Numbered from the stretch's first letter, positions 51,676 through 64,000 are shown. The stretch: 64,000 nt of DNA from Datisca glomerata (GCA_003255025.1 QANY01005731.1:133019-197018), one strand, 5' to 3'. Made by a program: numbers and translations. Notes: generated by a model from the letters alone, not told the origin.

Positions 51676-52625
51676 GCAAACATAATGGATGTGGCTGTTA
51701 GTTTATAAAATACTTCACCTTTTAAGCATTTGATGTTTCTGATTTGTTTTCTTTTGATTGTATTAATCATTGAATTAAGTTATTTTTAATGGAAGAATGT
51801 AATTCTACTATGTGATTCAGTTGAAATTTTCATGACTTATATTGGAATCAAAGTATTTTAATTAACTCTTAACTTCCTCATGTATGCAAAAAAGTTTTTA
51901 AAAAATGTACGTTGTTGTCTCCGAAATCAAGATATATGGTGTTTTTTCTTTCAAAGATTTAGATATATCCGCTTACATATATATATATATATATATATAG
52001 ATAAAACTAGAGAGCAAAAAATCACCTGGACCCCAATGATGATCTGAACCAAAAACCTATGTCCCTAATAAGTTAGTGCGCGAGAGTTCTGAAATTCGAT
52101 CAAAGAAACAGAATTTAAAAGATATTCCAAAGTTTATCCAACTTCTAGTCATAAAACGATTGTGTGGAGTATGGAACGAATCTCTTCTAGGGTTCTACTA
52201 CTACTTGCAATAAAAAACTAAGAACTTTGATTGAAATCAAAATACAAGGAATTGAAGAAAGAATCTCGAACTTTTATCTAACTATTTTGAAAACAAACAA
52301 ATAACAAAAACTCTAAGCAATTGAATCTAAGGTTTGTAAAAAAATATACTTGAAAGTTGTTGAAAGTAAAAAAAACTTACAAAAAAAATAAAAGCGAACT
52401 GATTTGTAAAAAAAAAAAGGTAAAACTAAAGAGCAAAAACTAGGTTGAAAAGTTAAAAACTTGATTTTTTTATGATTGAGTAGGTCACATTCTTCTGTCT
52501 ACTTGATCTTCTTTTATAGACGTAAAGTCTTCCCCAGAGTGGACTCTTCTTGGCTTTATAATAATATCTGATCAAACTTTTCTCTGAAAACTAATCTTAT
52601 CCCTTCTGATATTTTAGGCAACTAG

Positions 52626-53710
52626 TTTAACGTTACGTGAATTACACATGTCATTTCTAATTAATATCAATGTCATTTATATGGTTTAAATCTGTAAGTT
52701 TATAGTGGCATCATATAAAGCAAAGCAGTAAATAAAGATCATCTTATTGTATGAATACTTTTTTATATACAATATTTTTTATATAATGTCCATCATCCGA
52801 TTTTAGTAAAATCTTTGTTGTCTCCATTGAAATTCTTCTTGAAAGACATATAATTGTCCGTAAGAGAGATACACTCCAACATAAGGGATTGTATGTCTCT
52901 AAGCTTTATTGATGATCATTGCAAAACAAAAACGTACTAGAAACTATTTTCTTATAAATTTAAACAGATATCCTTCATCACTTACATAACTTAAATTGAT
53001 ATTGTGTTTTATGAATCCCAGAATATTTATGCTAAAAAATCAACAAATTATTTACGTAATTACGTAATTGTAGAGTATGTCATTTGTAGAATAATATTTT
53101 AATGTTAATTTCAAATTCAATTGCTTTAAAATATCATTAATATTTTTTTGAGTTTATAAAAAATAGAACATTTAAACTACAATAATCTATCCTAATTTAT
53201 AGTAACTTATAACAAGAAAAACAATTCCCAATAGCCATCCTCCCAAAAAAAACCTAAAATAAGTCACACCACACCTTTTTGTCTTCCTAACGCCTCCCTC
53301 TCTCTAAATCTAAAAATCACAACTTTCAAACGCCTCCCTCTTTCCCTCGATCGTCAATCTCACCCGTTGATTTGTGCCGGTGAGAGATCACGGCGTAATT
53401 ACGTCGACGTCACAATGGAGCTTCGTTGAGTTAAGGTCTTGATTTTATTCTTCTATTTTTGTTGTCTTTCTTTTCTGATTTCTTATTTCGCTATTTGATT
53501 TCTCACTGTCGGACGCGTGGAACCATCACCGTGGAATTATGTTTGTGAGGGAACTTTCTTTTGGATTTCGTGTGATTTCCTGATTGTTGAATGAGATTGA
53601 GAGGGAGAGAGTTTGACACGTAGTTGCTTAGTTGTCTGTATTTTGGGAGCTTAGTCCTTTAACCCTTGCATGTAGCTTAGTCTATAAATATGCCTTTCTA
53701 ATTTATCCAG
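52626..53710. other. Spacer with an orphan leader-like sequence
   Basis: AT-rich to about 53,220. From 53,250 to 53,640 the sequence looks like a plant 5' leader (CCTCCCTCTCTCTAAATC repeated, then CTCACCCGTTGATTTGTGCCGG). However, the ATG at 53,415 meets a stop after four codons, and no coding exon follows before the LTR. Confidence 0.4.
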
Positions 53711-55369
53711 AGTTATGCCTTAAAACATGTGTATTGACATTTTGATATGAAATTTAAAAATGATTATATTTTTTTTATAATTGTTCTTTTAAATTATTGC
53801 TGAATAATTTACATAATATCTAAAAATCTCATATTCATTAATGAGACTATGATCTTGTATTATTATGAAAGAATTAAGATCATAGATAGTGAATGCATGT
53901 GATCTAGATCCAGATCATTGATGTGGATAATCATCTTAGTGAATGTGCTTTATAAAATGAGATTATATATGACTGGATTGATGTGAATTAATATCTTTAT
54001 CAACATGTCGTTTATCATAAAGAATTAATACACATCAATTTGATGATCATATGTAAATCAATATGAATTCTGAGTAGCCATGAACTCATATGCATGTCTA
54101 TTGGATCTTTTGATTTACTCGTTAAAGTTTGTTTGAAAAACAGGCAAGTGACTTTTGTTTTGGAGATTTAGTAATATGAATGGCTGTGAACATGATCTTA
54201 CAAGATTTAGAATCCAAGTTTTCCTAACGGATCGTATATTAGTTCCTTTAAGTGTTAATTCTGAAACTGAATGGTTATTAAACTCAAATTTATAACAAGA
54301 TTATAAATTAGCCATTCACTAGTAGATTAATGGTACTTAAGGATTAAGAGGTAATTAGAAGGGTAAAATGGTAATTTTGACCAGTTTTACAAACCAATAA
54401 TCGGAGGACATAACTACATGGCATAATTATATCAGTGGACTATATGAGAATACTCTGTAAATATAATCTATAATCTCTAAGAGTGCAATCCATATTTATA
54501 GTAGAGTAATAATTGAATTAATAAATAAGATTATTTAATTAAAAATTTTAACTAATAATCTGGTTTATTGGAGCTCATGATTATATGCCTACGTTTCCCA
54601 AGTCACCTATGTACTACACAGTCTAAGGTGTGAATATTTCAGGACATGAGAAAAAGACTTACTTACAAAGGAGTTTTTATTCTGGTAGAAGTGCATAATT
54701 ATGTGTGATTAATTAATTGAATTATATATATATATATAATTATCAATTATTTTAATTATCGTTAAGTGAGACAAAATATCTAATTTATGAAATTAGATAA
54801 GTAAATTATTATTAGATAATAATTTGGATAAAATAAATCTTTTATTTATGAAATAACAAATAATTTAATTGATATGTATAATTAGATATGTTAATTTTAA
54901 ATTAACAAATATCTAGATATTCAATTTGATTAAAATAAATATTTAATACGCAGTAATTGTCATGTGTCAATCTCTGATTGGGTATAAGATTTGACACCCA
55001 CTACTGTAGTGCCATCCACACACGTCCTTGTAAGTTGAGAATTAACTAGGAAGATCTTAGTGTGAATTTTGAAATCTGCTGATCATTGGAACGATTTCGT
55101 GAGAATGGAGAATTGATTGGTTTCGTGAAGACGCTTGATTTAGACTATAAGAGGTATATTATTCCTAACCTTGTATGTTGTTAATTTAATTTATAAATAT
55201 ATAATAGATCTTGACTGATTGAAAATAGTTTTCAATTAAAAACTTTCTTGTTATCATAGCGTTGCGCGATTTTATTTTATTAAAAGATTCAATTTTTATT
55301 AAATTTTTAATTTTTTAAAATGGCCACGTGTCACACGCTTCCGCCGCACACGCGCCGCGACGACCAACA
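53711..55369 (+). mobile_element. Probable 5' LTR of a copia-type element
   Basis: It ends in CCAACA immediately before a primer-binding site (55,372-55,383), with an AT-rich body and a GC-rich 3' end (CACGTGTCACACGCTTCCGCC). I place its start at about 53,711 (GTTATGCCTTAAAACATG), which is uncertain. Only about 200 bp of internal sequence follows before gypsy sequence begins. Confidence 0.45.
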
Positions 55370-55371
55370 AG

Positions 55372-55383
55372 TGGTATCAAAGC
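55372..55383 (+). promoter_or_regulatory. Primer-binding site, tRNA-Met type
   Basis: TGGTATCAAAGC, one base different from the common initiator-tRNA complement TGGTATCAGAGC, two bases after the LTR end. Confidence 0.6.
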
Positions 55384-55574
55384 GGTGTTTATATATTTAT
55401 ATGTTAAATGTTGTGTGAGTTTTCTTGCATTGTTCATATGATATGAGATATGTATGAATGAATGAATGATTATATTTTTTTGAATGTGTAGAAAATATGT
55501 GTGACTATTGGGTTAGGTTTTGATCTTTTAATTTTTTCTTAGATCTTGTGTAAGCCTTTTTGAGGTGCTTCAAA

Positions 55575-57240
55575 TAACAATGGAGCGGGAGAAAGGGTGG
55601 TGATACAAACCCTCTTTGTAGAAACATTGGAGCATTCCATCTCTTTTGGATTCAACGCGTCAAATAATGAAGCAGAGTATGAAGCGCTAATAAACGGTGT
55701 CACTCTGCTAGGGAATATGAGGTAACATAGGTAAATATATTTTACGATTCCATGCTAATCATGAAACAGGTCACGGGGGAATACGTTGCAAAAGATGAAA
55801 TGATGATAAGCTACCTACAATGGGAAAATGACCTCCTAAGCATGTGGAAAGGCTACCAAATCCAACTAATCTCGAGAATTGAGAACGGGCACGCTGACGC
55901 GCTGGCAAACCTAGGATCATCATTGCAATTACCGTACAAGAGGAACATTCCCGTTGAATATTTGGAGAGGCCAAGTACCTCACTCCAATGGAACAGTGTA
56001 AATGACATCGATGTAGAAGGAGAACCCAGTTGGCAGGATAACATAATCTGTTATTTGAAGTAATGAATACTCCCAGAAGATAAGCTCCTTACCAGGAAGA
56101 TTCAGTAGTAGAGTGCCAAGCATACCTTGATAAATGAACTGTTGTACTAGAAATCATTTGCAGGTCTGTACCTAAAGTGTCTACGGGAGAAGGAAGCCAA
56201 ATATGTGTTAGCTGAAATTCACGAAGGAGTATGTGGAAATCATACTTGGGGCAGATGTTTAACGCAGAGAGTGATAAACGAAGGGTACTACTGGTCGAAA
56301 ATGCACCAAACACTAAGCAGTATGCTAAGAAATGTGATAAGTGTCAGCGCTTTGCACCCGTGGTCAAGTGGCCCCCATAGAGCTCAAAACGATAATGAGT
56401 CATTGGCCATTCATGCAGTGAGCCTTAGACATTGTTGGACCACTCCTCACGGCACTCACTCAGAAATGCTTCTTATTAGTCGCAACAAATTACTTCACCA
56501 AATGGATTAAGGTTGAAGCATTTACTAGAATTCGTGAAGAATAACTGAAAGGGTTTCTGTGAAAATACATAGTATGCCGATAAGGAATTCTTCGGGTCCT
56601 TGTATCTGACAATGAACTCCAATTTAGTATGAACATGATGAAAAATTTTGCGAGGACTTGAAAATCATCAAACGATTCTCCATACACTACTATCCACAAA
56701 GAAACGGACAAGATGAGAGGTCGAACTGAATTATAGTTGACAATTTAAAGAAACGACTAAAGTCAGCCAATGGGAAGTGGGTGAAAGAATTGCCAGCAGT
56801 ACTATGAGCATATAGAACAACCCCTAGAGAAACAACGGGAGAGACACCATTCGCTCTAGCGTACGGAGCGGAAGTAGTGATTCATGTTAAACTCGGAAGC
56901 CCCACTATAAGATCTATAATGAGTGAACAGCAAAACGAAGGACTCCTCAGAATTAACCTTGATGAGTTGGAAGAATGACTGGAAGAAGCCTTGACCTGGA
57001 TGGCTCATTACAACCAAAAGAGGAAGTCTTACTTACAAAAAACGGTGTGAAAATAGGAATTCCAGATATGAGACCTTGTTCTAAAAAAGATCTTTCTAAC
57101 AGAGGAAAGCTTGGACCAACATAGGAAGGGAAATATATCATCAGCGGGATAGGGGGAAGCGGCTACTACAATTTGAAAATGGAAGAAGGAACGGATCTAC
57201 CAAACCCTGAAATGCAGCTCACCTAAAGAAGTATTTTGTT
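55575..57240 (+). mobile_element. Ty3/gypsy pol fragment, Tat-like: RNase H, zinc finger and integrase (broken)
   Basis: RNase H remnant: F-G-F-N-A-S-N-N-E-A-E-Y-E-A-L-I at about 55,650. A linker with R-I-E-N-G-H-A-D-A-L-A-N-L (55,870-55,910) is typical of this lineage. The integrase zinc finger keeps H-E-G-V-C-G-N-H (about 56,220) and C-D-K-C-Q-R-F-A (about 56,331). In the core, A-T-N-Y-F-T-K-W (about 56,480) has Asn where the usual T-D-Y-F motif has Asp. A late part reads T-T-P-R-E-T-T-G and P-F-A-L-A-Y-G-A-E (about 56,820-56,880). Frameshifts and stops are frequent. The 5' part including gag, protease and RT is absent. Confidence 0.8.
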
Positions 57241-57344
57241 TGAAAATTGTAACATTCATTATAGTGAATACTTTTCCCGTGAGGGTATTTCACGTAAAAA
57301 TTCACGGTGTAACCTCTCTCATTTACGCTAAAATACTACAAATA

Positions 57345-57770
57345 AGGGCATAAAATCCTTGGAAGGGGAAGTTCATAAGTTCTACTCTCAGAAGAAAATA
57401 AAGGTATAAAGTCATTGGGATGAGCCGTTCATACGTCTTACTCTCAGAAGGAAATAAGGGCATGGAGTCCTTAGGAGGGGTGATTCATAAGTCATACTCT
57501 CATAAGAAAATATGGTCATATAGTCATTGGGAGGGGTAGTTCATAATTATTACTATCAGAAGGAAATAAAGGCATAAAGTCCTTGGGAAGGGCGGTTCAT
57601 AAGTCATACTCTCATAAGAAAATAAGGTCATGAAGTCCCTGAGATGAGCAATTCATAAGTTCTACTCTCATGATGAAATAAAGGCAAAAAGCCCTCAGGA
57701 GGGGCAGTTCGTAAGTTCTACTCTCAGAAGTAAATACATAAAGTCCTTAAAAGAGCATTCCCTAGGTCCT
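57345..57770 (+). repeat. Minisatellite of about 60-bp units in the gypsy element
   Basis: Seven or so units share AAGTYCTACTCTCAGAAG, AAATAAAGGCATAAAGTCC and TTGGGAGGGGCAGTTCAT. It stands between pol and the antisense ORF, a place where Tat-type elements often have tandem repeats. Confidence 0.85.
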
Positions 57771-58164
57771 GCTTCAAAAAAAATCTTCTAAAGACAAACA
57801 AAAAAAGGAGGGAGAAGGACAAACGGAAACGGCAAGGTAAAAAAAGCCATGGATAGAGGTTGGAACAAGCCCGCTCTATTTCAACATAAATCAACCAAGG
57901 CAGACTCTACTCTTCAAATATGCAAATTGAAAAGTACGAATAAATTCAACAACAATAGAAATAAGAAAATTTCTATTAAGTATTTGGAAAAACTGCTTGC
58001 CAGAGTATTTCTCTGAATTTTTGTCGAAATTTTTGAGAAAAGGACAAAAGAAAAGGAATGATGATAAAGGAAACGGTGAAACGAAAAAGATCTTCTCATT
58101 AAAATTCAGAAATATACAAAGAAAAAAGAGAAGGGGTACATAGAAAAATAAAAATGCAAGGAAA

Positions 58165-60240
58165 CTAAGACTCCTCCTTAGGAGTGGCCTCTGTAGTAAG
58201 GTCGGAAGTGGGGAAAGGGATGGTAGGATCAGATCCGACAGGGTCATCGAGAATGTCAACGAGCGGCATGTGGGAAGCCTTGTTGGCTTTTCATCACGTT
58301 AACCCGCACTATTGGCCATATCCTCAACCTAGTCAACAATGGCCTGGTACTCAACCTCAAGCTTGGTTTCCCGTTCGCCATAATGGGCCAAAGCAACTAA
58401 TGAAGATGACAGGTTTATCTTCTGCCTCAGTCAGCTTCCCTTCAACAATGGATGAGTTCTCCTCGTTGATCTCGACAATCTTCTCTGACTCTAGCAGAGA
58501 CTCTTGCAGACTCACCAGCTAAACCACAACAGCTTCCAACTCTTTAGTAAAATGGGCGGCAGCCTCTCGAAGCTCGACCTCCACCTTCCTCAAGTGATCC
58601 CGCTTGTCAAGGATGGCACTATAAGACTTGTTAATCTCTTACATCTTCGTCCTAAACCCCTCCATCCCGAGCGCAATGGAGCGAATGTCCTCCTAGAGCC
58701 CGTTGTGATAAGTCATAACCTATAAAAAAGCCCCCAAGTGTAAGTAAAAAGAAAAGGAAAAAGGAAAAAGAAAAAAGGTGAAATCAACAAAAGTGAAAAG
58801 TTACCTACATCAGGCTATGGCTAAGGCCGACGATCTTGTCAGTAGCATACATCTAGCGGAGGGCAGTCGTGTCCACGTCATACTTGATCCCCTTTATAAC
58901 CGTGGGGATCCTTCAAGAAGCTCACGGAAGCGGGAATGGGTGAAGCCACCGTATAGCAACGCCATTTCCTGACGTCAAAATCGTCGGGCATCCCCCAAGA
59001 ACTAGCAGATGAAGGAGCTGGCCTCTGAGAAGATGGGGGAGGAGGGGGAAAAATCTCTTCTCGTGGTGAAGTGTCTTCGACTGTGGGGACAGGAGGATTA
59101 GAAGGAGTAGGGGGTGGAACGGCAACGGGGACGGGAGTGGGCACCGAAGCAGCATCGGGGACGCTTCGACACCTCACCACCAACAGTCCCTCATAAGTTG
59201 CTCCGTACTTGGGCGGACGTTCCTCTCTCCATAAAAAATCCCCCATAAGTTACTTCGGAGACGCTTCGACATCTCTAACTTCCCGTGAGCAATGCGGGAT
59301 AAAGCATCTTGATCTTCAACTTCTTTCCACTCTACTTCTCATTCTCTTTCTTCTTCGTGTTCTTCCTCTTCCTCCTGCTCAGAACCGGAAGAACCAGATA
59401 CCACGATGTTACAAAAAATAGGAACGTGATGGCCCCAGGAATCTCTAAAGTGGAAGAGGGAGCAGCAGCCTCTGCTATAGGAGCAGGGATGTAGGCAACG
59501 TCGATCTGCCTCCTTGGGTCGAGGAGGTCTCCCCAATCATGTTCTAGGTAGCGGAAAGTCATACGCTTACGTCTTGGGGATGAAAGACCTTTTGTTTAAA
59601 TTTTTATTTGCACAAAAAGAGAAAAGGGTCAGTTAAAAAAATGTTGATGACCAAAGAAGAAAAAAGAAAGGGAAAAGAGAGGCTTGAGCTCCGGCTACTT
59701 ACTGAAAGCCCCCAGATCCCGAGGATGATCCAGTGGCCATCATTGCCCATTTCTTGCTGATAGGAAGGGTCCCGTCTTCCCAGCCTTTATCCCCCCTTGG
59801 GAGAATGAAGATTAGACCTCTCTATTTTGCGCTAGTACGAGGAGCCAAGTAGTGAGGCACACCACGCTTCTTAAAAATGTACGCGACAAAAATTTCACCT
59901 ACACCTATGTTGAGGTTATGCCTCATGTTTAAAGCTTTTATCCCTAAAAGAACTATGTAAGTGTTAGGAGTATATTGAGAGGGGGCAAGATAGAAAGTGT
60001 CAAAAAATTCTTGAAGGATGGGGGAAATGGGAGCTTTAATCCTAAATATATATACATAGGGGTGGGCGTGATTTGATATAGGGGAATGCGGGGGAAAGAC
60101 CTAGGTCCCCCATCCCCAGAAACTTAAATGACATCCGGGGGGAAGGTGTCTTTATAACGGTCCATGAAGCAGTTGAACTCATCCCACTTCCTAACTAATA
60201 GGACAGTAACCTTAAACTCTGTCTCTCCTATAATTGACAA
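58165..60240 (-). pseudogene. Antisense ORF of the gypsy element (putative gypsy-type transposon protein)
   Basis: On the strand opposite to pol. The upstream part (60,240-59,330) is fragmentary and includes L-L-V-R-K-W-D-E-F-N and L-E-H-D-W-G-D-L-L-D-P-R-R-Q-I-D. A Pro-rich stretch follows at about 59,246-58,900 (P-P-P-P-P-S-S-Q-R-P). The last part (about 58,690-58,410) is a coiled coil (D-K-R-D-H-L-R-K-V-E-V-E-L-R-E-A-A-A). The frame ends E-A-T-P-K-E-E-S at a stop (58,165-58,167). Antisense ORFs downstream of pol are known in Tat-lineage elements; their function is not established. Frames are interrupted and introns may exist (near 58,720-58,800). Confidence 0.55.
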
Positions 60241-60849
60241 AGAAACCCCTGAAAAGAAGAAAGGAACAGAAAATGAATAAAATTGGAGGAAAAGAAACAA
60301 TTTACAGGAAACGGAGTGTGCACAATGGCGAAATGAGGAAGACAAAGACTTAAAAAAGACTCTACGAATGAGAAAAGGTAATGAAATTCAATTTAAGGAT
60401 TTGAAAGAAGAGTGAAACACAATCAATTCTGAAGAAGGAAAAGCGTGGAAGTGCAACAGACGTGTAGGGACATGACGTTTGAAAGGACAAATGTCATCCA
60501 TCATTCAAACGAGCAAATGAAGAAACGACACCTAGAAAGAGAAGAGGACGTGTCTTGAAAACTCACCCCACCTGAGAGCGGGGAGGTAAAGCGACACGCA
60601 TAATAACTATGAGCATGCCCTGAAAATGCACGATTTGCACCAAGAACCGAGTACGGGAAGGAGGAACGACGTGACCAGAGTGACGCTCCCGAGAAGCGCA
60701 TCAGACAAGGCGATAATGGCATACATTTTTTATGATCTAATGTACCTATTTTTCTATGTATTATTGATATTTCTGGGAGTAAAAAGATGAAAAATGATGA
60801 AGCCGCCAATCCTCTGTCAAGAAGCGCGTAGAATGTATTCATTACACTT

Positions 60850-61405
60850 TAACGAATTGGAATTCATTGAGTGTAATGGGGGTAAACGAACAGGTATAAA
60901 ACTTGTACCATGCCACATGGATAGAAAATCTCAACCAAGAGCCAGTGAGGAGACCCCCACGCAATAACGGAAAGGAAGAGATTTGAGTCACGAGAGAAGA
61001 CCACGCGGCTGCAACTGATTTGGTGACTAAAAGACTAGGGGATGAGGCAATTAAGAGGAATGAATGAAGTGAAGGTTCCCACACCTGACATGATCCAACA
61101 AGTATGGGTAGGATTCTATAGGCATAATAAATCCTCAAAACATATAGGATAAAGGGGGATCATTCCCCTACCATAGGGGAGAGGACGACCATTCGCCTCT
61201 ATTTTTCTTTATTTTATTCATAAAATTGCTATTCTATTTACACTCGGTGGCCTATAAAGGCTTGGGTAAGGAATGAAGGAAAGGAAGATGATATACATAA
61301 TTCAAAACATTACTGAATTCTTGGACAATTCTCTCTCTAATCTCTTGATCATCTCTCACTAATTAGTAACAAGATTCTATTGGTGTGAAGAAAAAATCAT
61401 TTACA
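60850..61405 (+). mobile_element. Putative 3' LTR of the gypsy element
   Basis: Contains a TATA box (TATAAAG, 61,253-61,259), followed by a T/C-rich start region (ATTCTCTCTCTAATCTCTTG) and an end in TTACA near 61,405. I could not fix the 5' border and there is no second LTR in the window to compare, so limits are approximate. Confidence 0.4.
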
Positions 61406-61924
61406 CTTTAGATTTAGTTTTTTCATTTCATTTAAATTATTCTTTTTAATTAAATAGCTTCTAGTTCTTATTTGGTTGCTTCCTCCATAAGAACCTATCA
61501 AGTTATCTTCAACTGCTTAAAAATTAAGTTGAAAATTATTTTCCCCAGAAAGTGAGAAAAATTCTGAACAATTTTTTCTTAGAGGAAAAATAAGCGCCTC
61601 CGTGGTGTTTGTTTCATGATTCTCCAGCTTCAAATAAAGTTCTGGAGAAACCTTATATCCTTGGTCTGTCCTTTGCTGCTCTGAAGTAGAAACAACGAGA
61701 GAACGAATAAGAAATAGGGGGAAACATGAGAGATTACTCAGGTTAGCAATTAAGGGAAAATGTTTGCTCTACTTGCATTGATATCAATATATTTTAAACA
61801 TGACTTTATTAGTTTCAAACATATGGTAAGTGTTCACGACTAACCTCAATTTATTCATGTTGTTTGTTTTCTTATTTTTTTTCCTCAGTCTTGCACCCAA
61901 TTCCTTATGACCTTAATTACTCTC

Positions 61925-62066
61925 ATAAGCATTTGATGTTTCTGATTTGTTTTCTTTTCTGGTTTCATTCTCTCTTTTCCTTCATTTGGCAAAAAGTATT
62001 TGTTGGTTTTGGTTTCGTTTGATTGTATTATTCATTGAATAAATTTATTTGAAATAGAATAATGTA
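61925..62066 (+). pseudogene. Relic of a third germin-like gene: 3' UTR only
   Basis: AAGCATTTGATGTTTCTGATTTG, then GGTTTCATTCTCTCTTTTCC and TTGGTTTTGGTTTCGTTTGATTGTATTATTC, match the 3' UTR of germin-like gene 1 (from 47,330) and gene 2 (from 51,723) in order. No coding sequence precedes it. It ends at GTAGGGCTTTTTGCACC, where different sequence begins, as if another element inserted. Confidence 0.75.
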
Positions 62067-64000
62067 GGGCTTTTTGCACCAACTAATATAACCCACTAAC
62101 TAAAATAGCAAATACCAAAACTAGCCTCAAGCAATTGTCTCTTCCATCTCTCTCTCTCGATAATTTCCACCGAGAAACCTACCAACATTTATATCTGGAA
62201 ACCACCGCGCCACATAGCCACCGAGACATCGATCCATCGAGAATGACCACTATTAACCACCGTCGTCGAGCTTCGCTTCATGCCCTTACCATTGCCGCCT
62301 CATGCCCCTCTGTTAGACACCGTCACCGATTTACTCAAGGGGTAAAAAACTGATCGATTGATTTTTTGTTCTTGGCTATGTTCTTAGGCACTCCGACTAT
62401 TAGTTCTTGGCTCTGTAATTGATAGATTTTTGGTTCATAGTTTCTAAACTTTATTTTTGTTGTTTAGATTCCTTTGATGCCTAAGCTTATTTTCGTAGTG
62501 AAAATTTATATTATTAGTTCCTTTGTTGTTTAGTTTCTATACATGGAATCGACTTGATTTATATATAGTATTCCTATTGGCCATTGAAAAATAACCCAAC
62601 TGCATGAAATGCTTCTCTACTTTATTAATCTCAAAATAGTGTTAGCCATTGAAAAATAACATACGGGTATCAAGAAAAAAAGAAAATTTATTATCTGAAT
62701 TATCTTTTTATTGCCTCAAGCTTTCAATGAGACAAAAGGGGTGAGAAAATGGGAGAAATGAAAGGGTATTTATAAGCAAAGTTAATTGCAATGACGCTTT
62801 TTACAATTTTTTTCTCATTGGATTTCTTAAACTCTAATGCTAAGTATATATGCAACTTTCTTATAATAACAGTTAATTGGAAGCCTTTTGGTCTAATGTA
62901 ACTTTTTTTATTGGATTATACTTTTCTTTTGAGCTTGTTCAAGAATATTCATGACTTATTCTCCTGGAGAAGCAATCATTTATAGCCCATGCTATAATCA
63001 GTTTGATCAACTCAGGCGATTGTTTGATAAATATATTTCCATCAGTAAATGATCTCTCTTTGTTGTCTGCTAGTGAACCCATATACTCAATTTTTGCATG
63101 AAAATCCAATATATCTTAAGGATATCATATCAGTGACGATCTAAGGATATTATATAGCTAGTAAACATATAGTTAACATGCTGTCAAGATCATGTTTACA
63201 CTGTTCAATCATATTAAAAATGGATAATTGTTATTTGCAACATTGGAGGTATGGGCACTGTTGATCCACTTTAAAACTAATGAGTGCAGGTTAACTTGTT
63301 GAAAATGTAGACAGAGGGAAACTAATTCTGACCGAGGCTTTAACAAATGAAGTAAGTCTGTAAATATTTTTTTTCACATCATGTAGAAAGTTTCTTTACG
63401 TAAAATATAATATGTTGTTTACTATTTTTCAGATGCTCGCTATTTGAGCCACCATCCTTTGATATTCTTTCACAAGAGATGATGCGATACCTAGACCATA
63501 TTCTGAAAGACGTTTGATATATTTGGAAAGTTTAAAAAACTAGCATAACTTTTTGGATATTTTGATGTATGCATGTTTGATTGTTTAGAAGATATTTGGA
63601 TGCTGGACATAAATTAGTTGAGGTAGATGACTAGTACTTCATTGACATTTTATTGAAACTTTAGTTTTTAGATGCTCGTATTTGAACATCTTTAACTTTA
63701 TTTTCGCCTAGTTTTAACAAAATGTATTTTGTGTTACATCTCCATAATCCATGTCAAAAACATATTATCAATTTTTTGACATATAATTAATGAAATATTT
63801 ATTGTTGAAATAACATGAAGACAATATCAAAATTAATTGCAATTTAGTAAAATCTATAAGTATTCCAAGGAAAAAAAACATAGAAGGCAGTAACATTTAT
63901 GCAACAAAGTACACCTCATCTTCAAACTGAACATGTTAAAAATATGTTTACAACCCATAAATATATATTTAACTAGACACAGTTTTTATTCAAAATAAAG
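62067..64000. other. No gene recognised; possible transposon end at 62,067
   Basis: It begins GGGCTTTTTGCACCAACTAA, which could be a terminal repeat of an inserted element. A short open frame at 62,135-62,353 is Ser/His/Arg-rich (R-R-R-A-S-L-H-A-L-T-I-A-A-S) without recognisable domains and follows a TCTCTCTC leader. The remainder is AT-rich with no convincing coding frame. Confidence 0.4.

Larger units (their letters stand above)
50088..52625 (+). repeat. Germin-like tandem duplication, unit 2
   Basis: Counterpart of 45,695-48,275. A (TA)n run at 51,978-52,000 interrupts the downstream flank only in this unit. Confidence 0.85.

Noticed and set aside
58878..59246. Pro-rich protein as an independent host gene
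   Set aside because: It is continuous with the antisense region of the gypsy element, between a coiled-coil end and fragments typical of such elements.
62135..62353. 72-codon frame after a CT-rich leader
   Set aside because: No domain, low complexity, and next to a probable transposon end; kept only as a remark in the spacer entry.

Overview
This is AT-rich plant nuclear DNA, most likely from a eudicot. The evidence is two spliced germin-like protein genes with canonical GT-AG introns, an inserted piece of plastid DNA (psbD joined to rpoC2), and plant-specific repeat families: copia and Tat-type gypsy retroelements, a plant LINE with an RNase H domain, Ulp1-type peptidase genes carried by transposons, FAR1/MULE fragments and an endogenous caulimovirid. 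I could not assign a genus. Only the two germin-like genes look intact. Nearly everything else is decayed mobile DNA.

Layout. 1-8.7 kb: two decayed Ulp1-like (C48) peptidase genes face each other as an inverted repeat (+ strand 1-2.3 kb, - strand 8.7-5.3 kb). Two FAR1/MULE fragments in head-to-head orientation and a cluster of palindromes lie between them. 8.7-15.2 kb: AT-rich sequence with a possible orphan first exon, a 238-bp TCA/TCG microsatellite and a foldback MITE. 15.3-19.6 kb: a satellite of about 188 bp per monomer, with a 7-monomer higher-order repeat, interrupted by about 596 bp of mosaic plastid DNA. 19.6-27.8 kb: a broken endogenous pararetrovirus (+ strand), followed by an inverted partial second copy. 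A 25-bp match to its leader also sits left of the satellite, so the satellite may lie inside viral DNA.

28.9-43.5 kb: a - strand LINE that appears to be one element cut in two by an 8.3-kb insertion (30,768-39,074). The two LINE halves join in frame with a 3-bp target duplication. The insertion ends in TGTAG-TG like a CACTA element, has palindromic subterminal repeats, and holds a tandemly duplicated beta-tubulin first exon within inverted-repeat-like ends. 43.6-45.7 kb: a copia remnant without integrase.

45.7-52.6 kb: tandem duplication carrying the two germin-like genes (216 aa each, 10 differences). Their second exons are far more alike than their introns, which suggests gene conversion. 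A third germin-like 3' UTR relic lies at 61.9-62.07 kb. 53.7-61.4 kb: an LTR with a tRNA-Met-type primer site abuts a Tat-like gypsy pol fragment, a 60-bp minisatellite, an antisense ORF and a putative 3' LTR. 62.07-64 kb: no gene recognised.

Functionally, the germin-like proteins are predicted secreted, manganese-binding cupins of the cell wall. The rest shows genome turnover: nested insertion, tandem and inverted duplication, organelle DNA transfer and satellite amplification.
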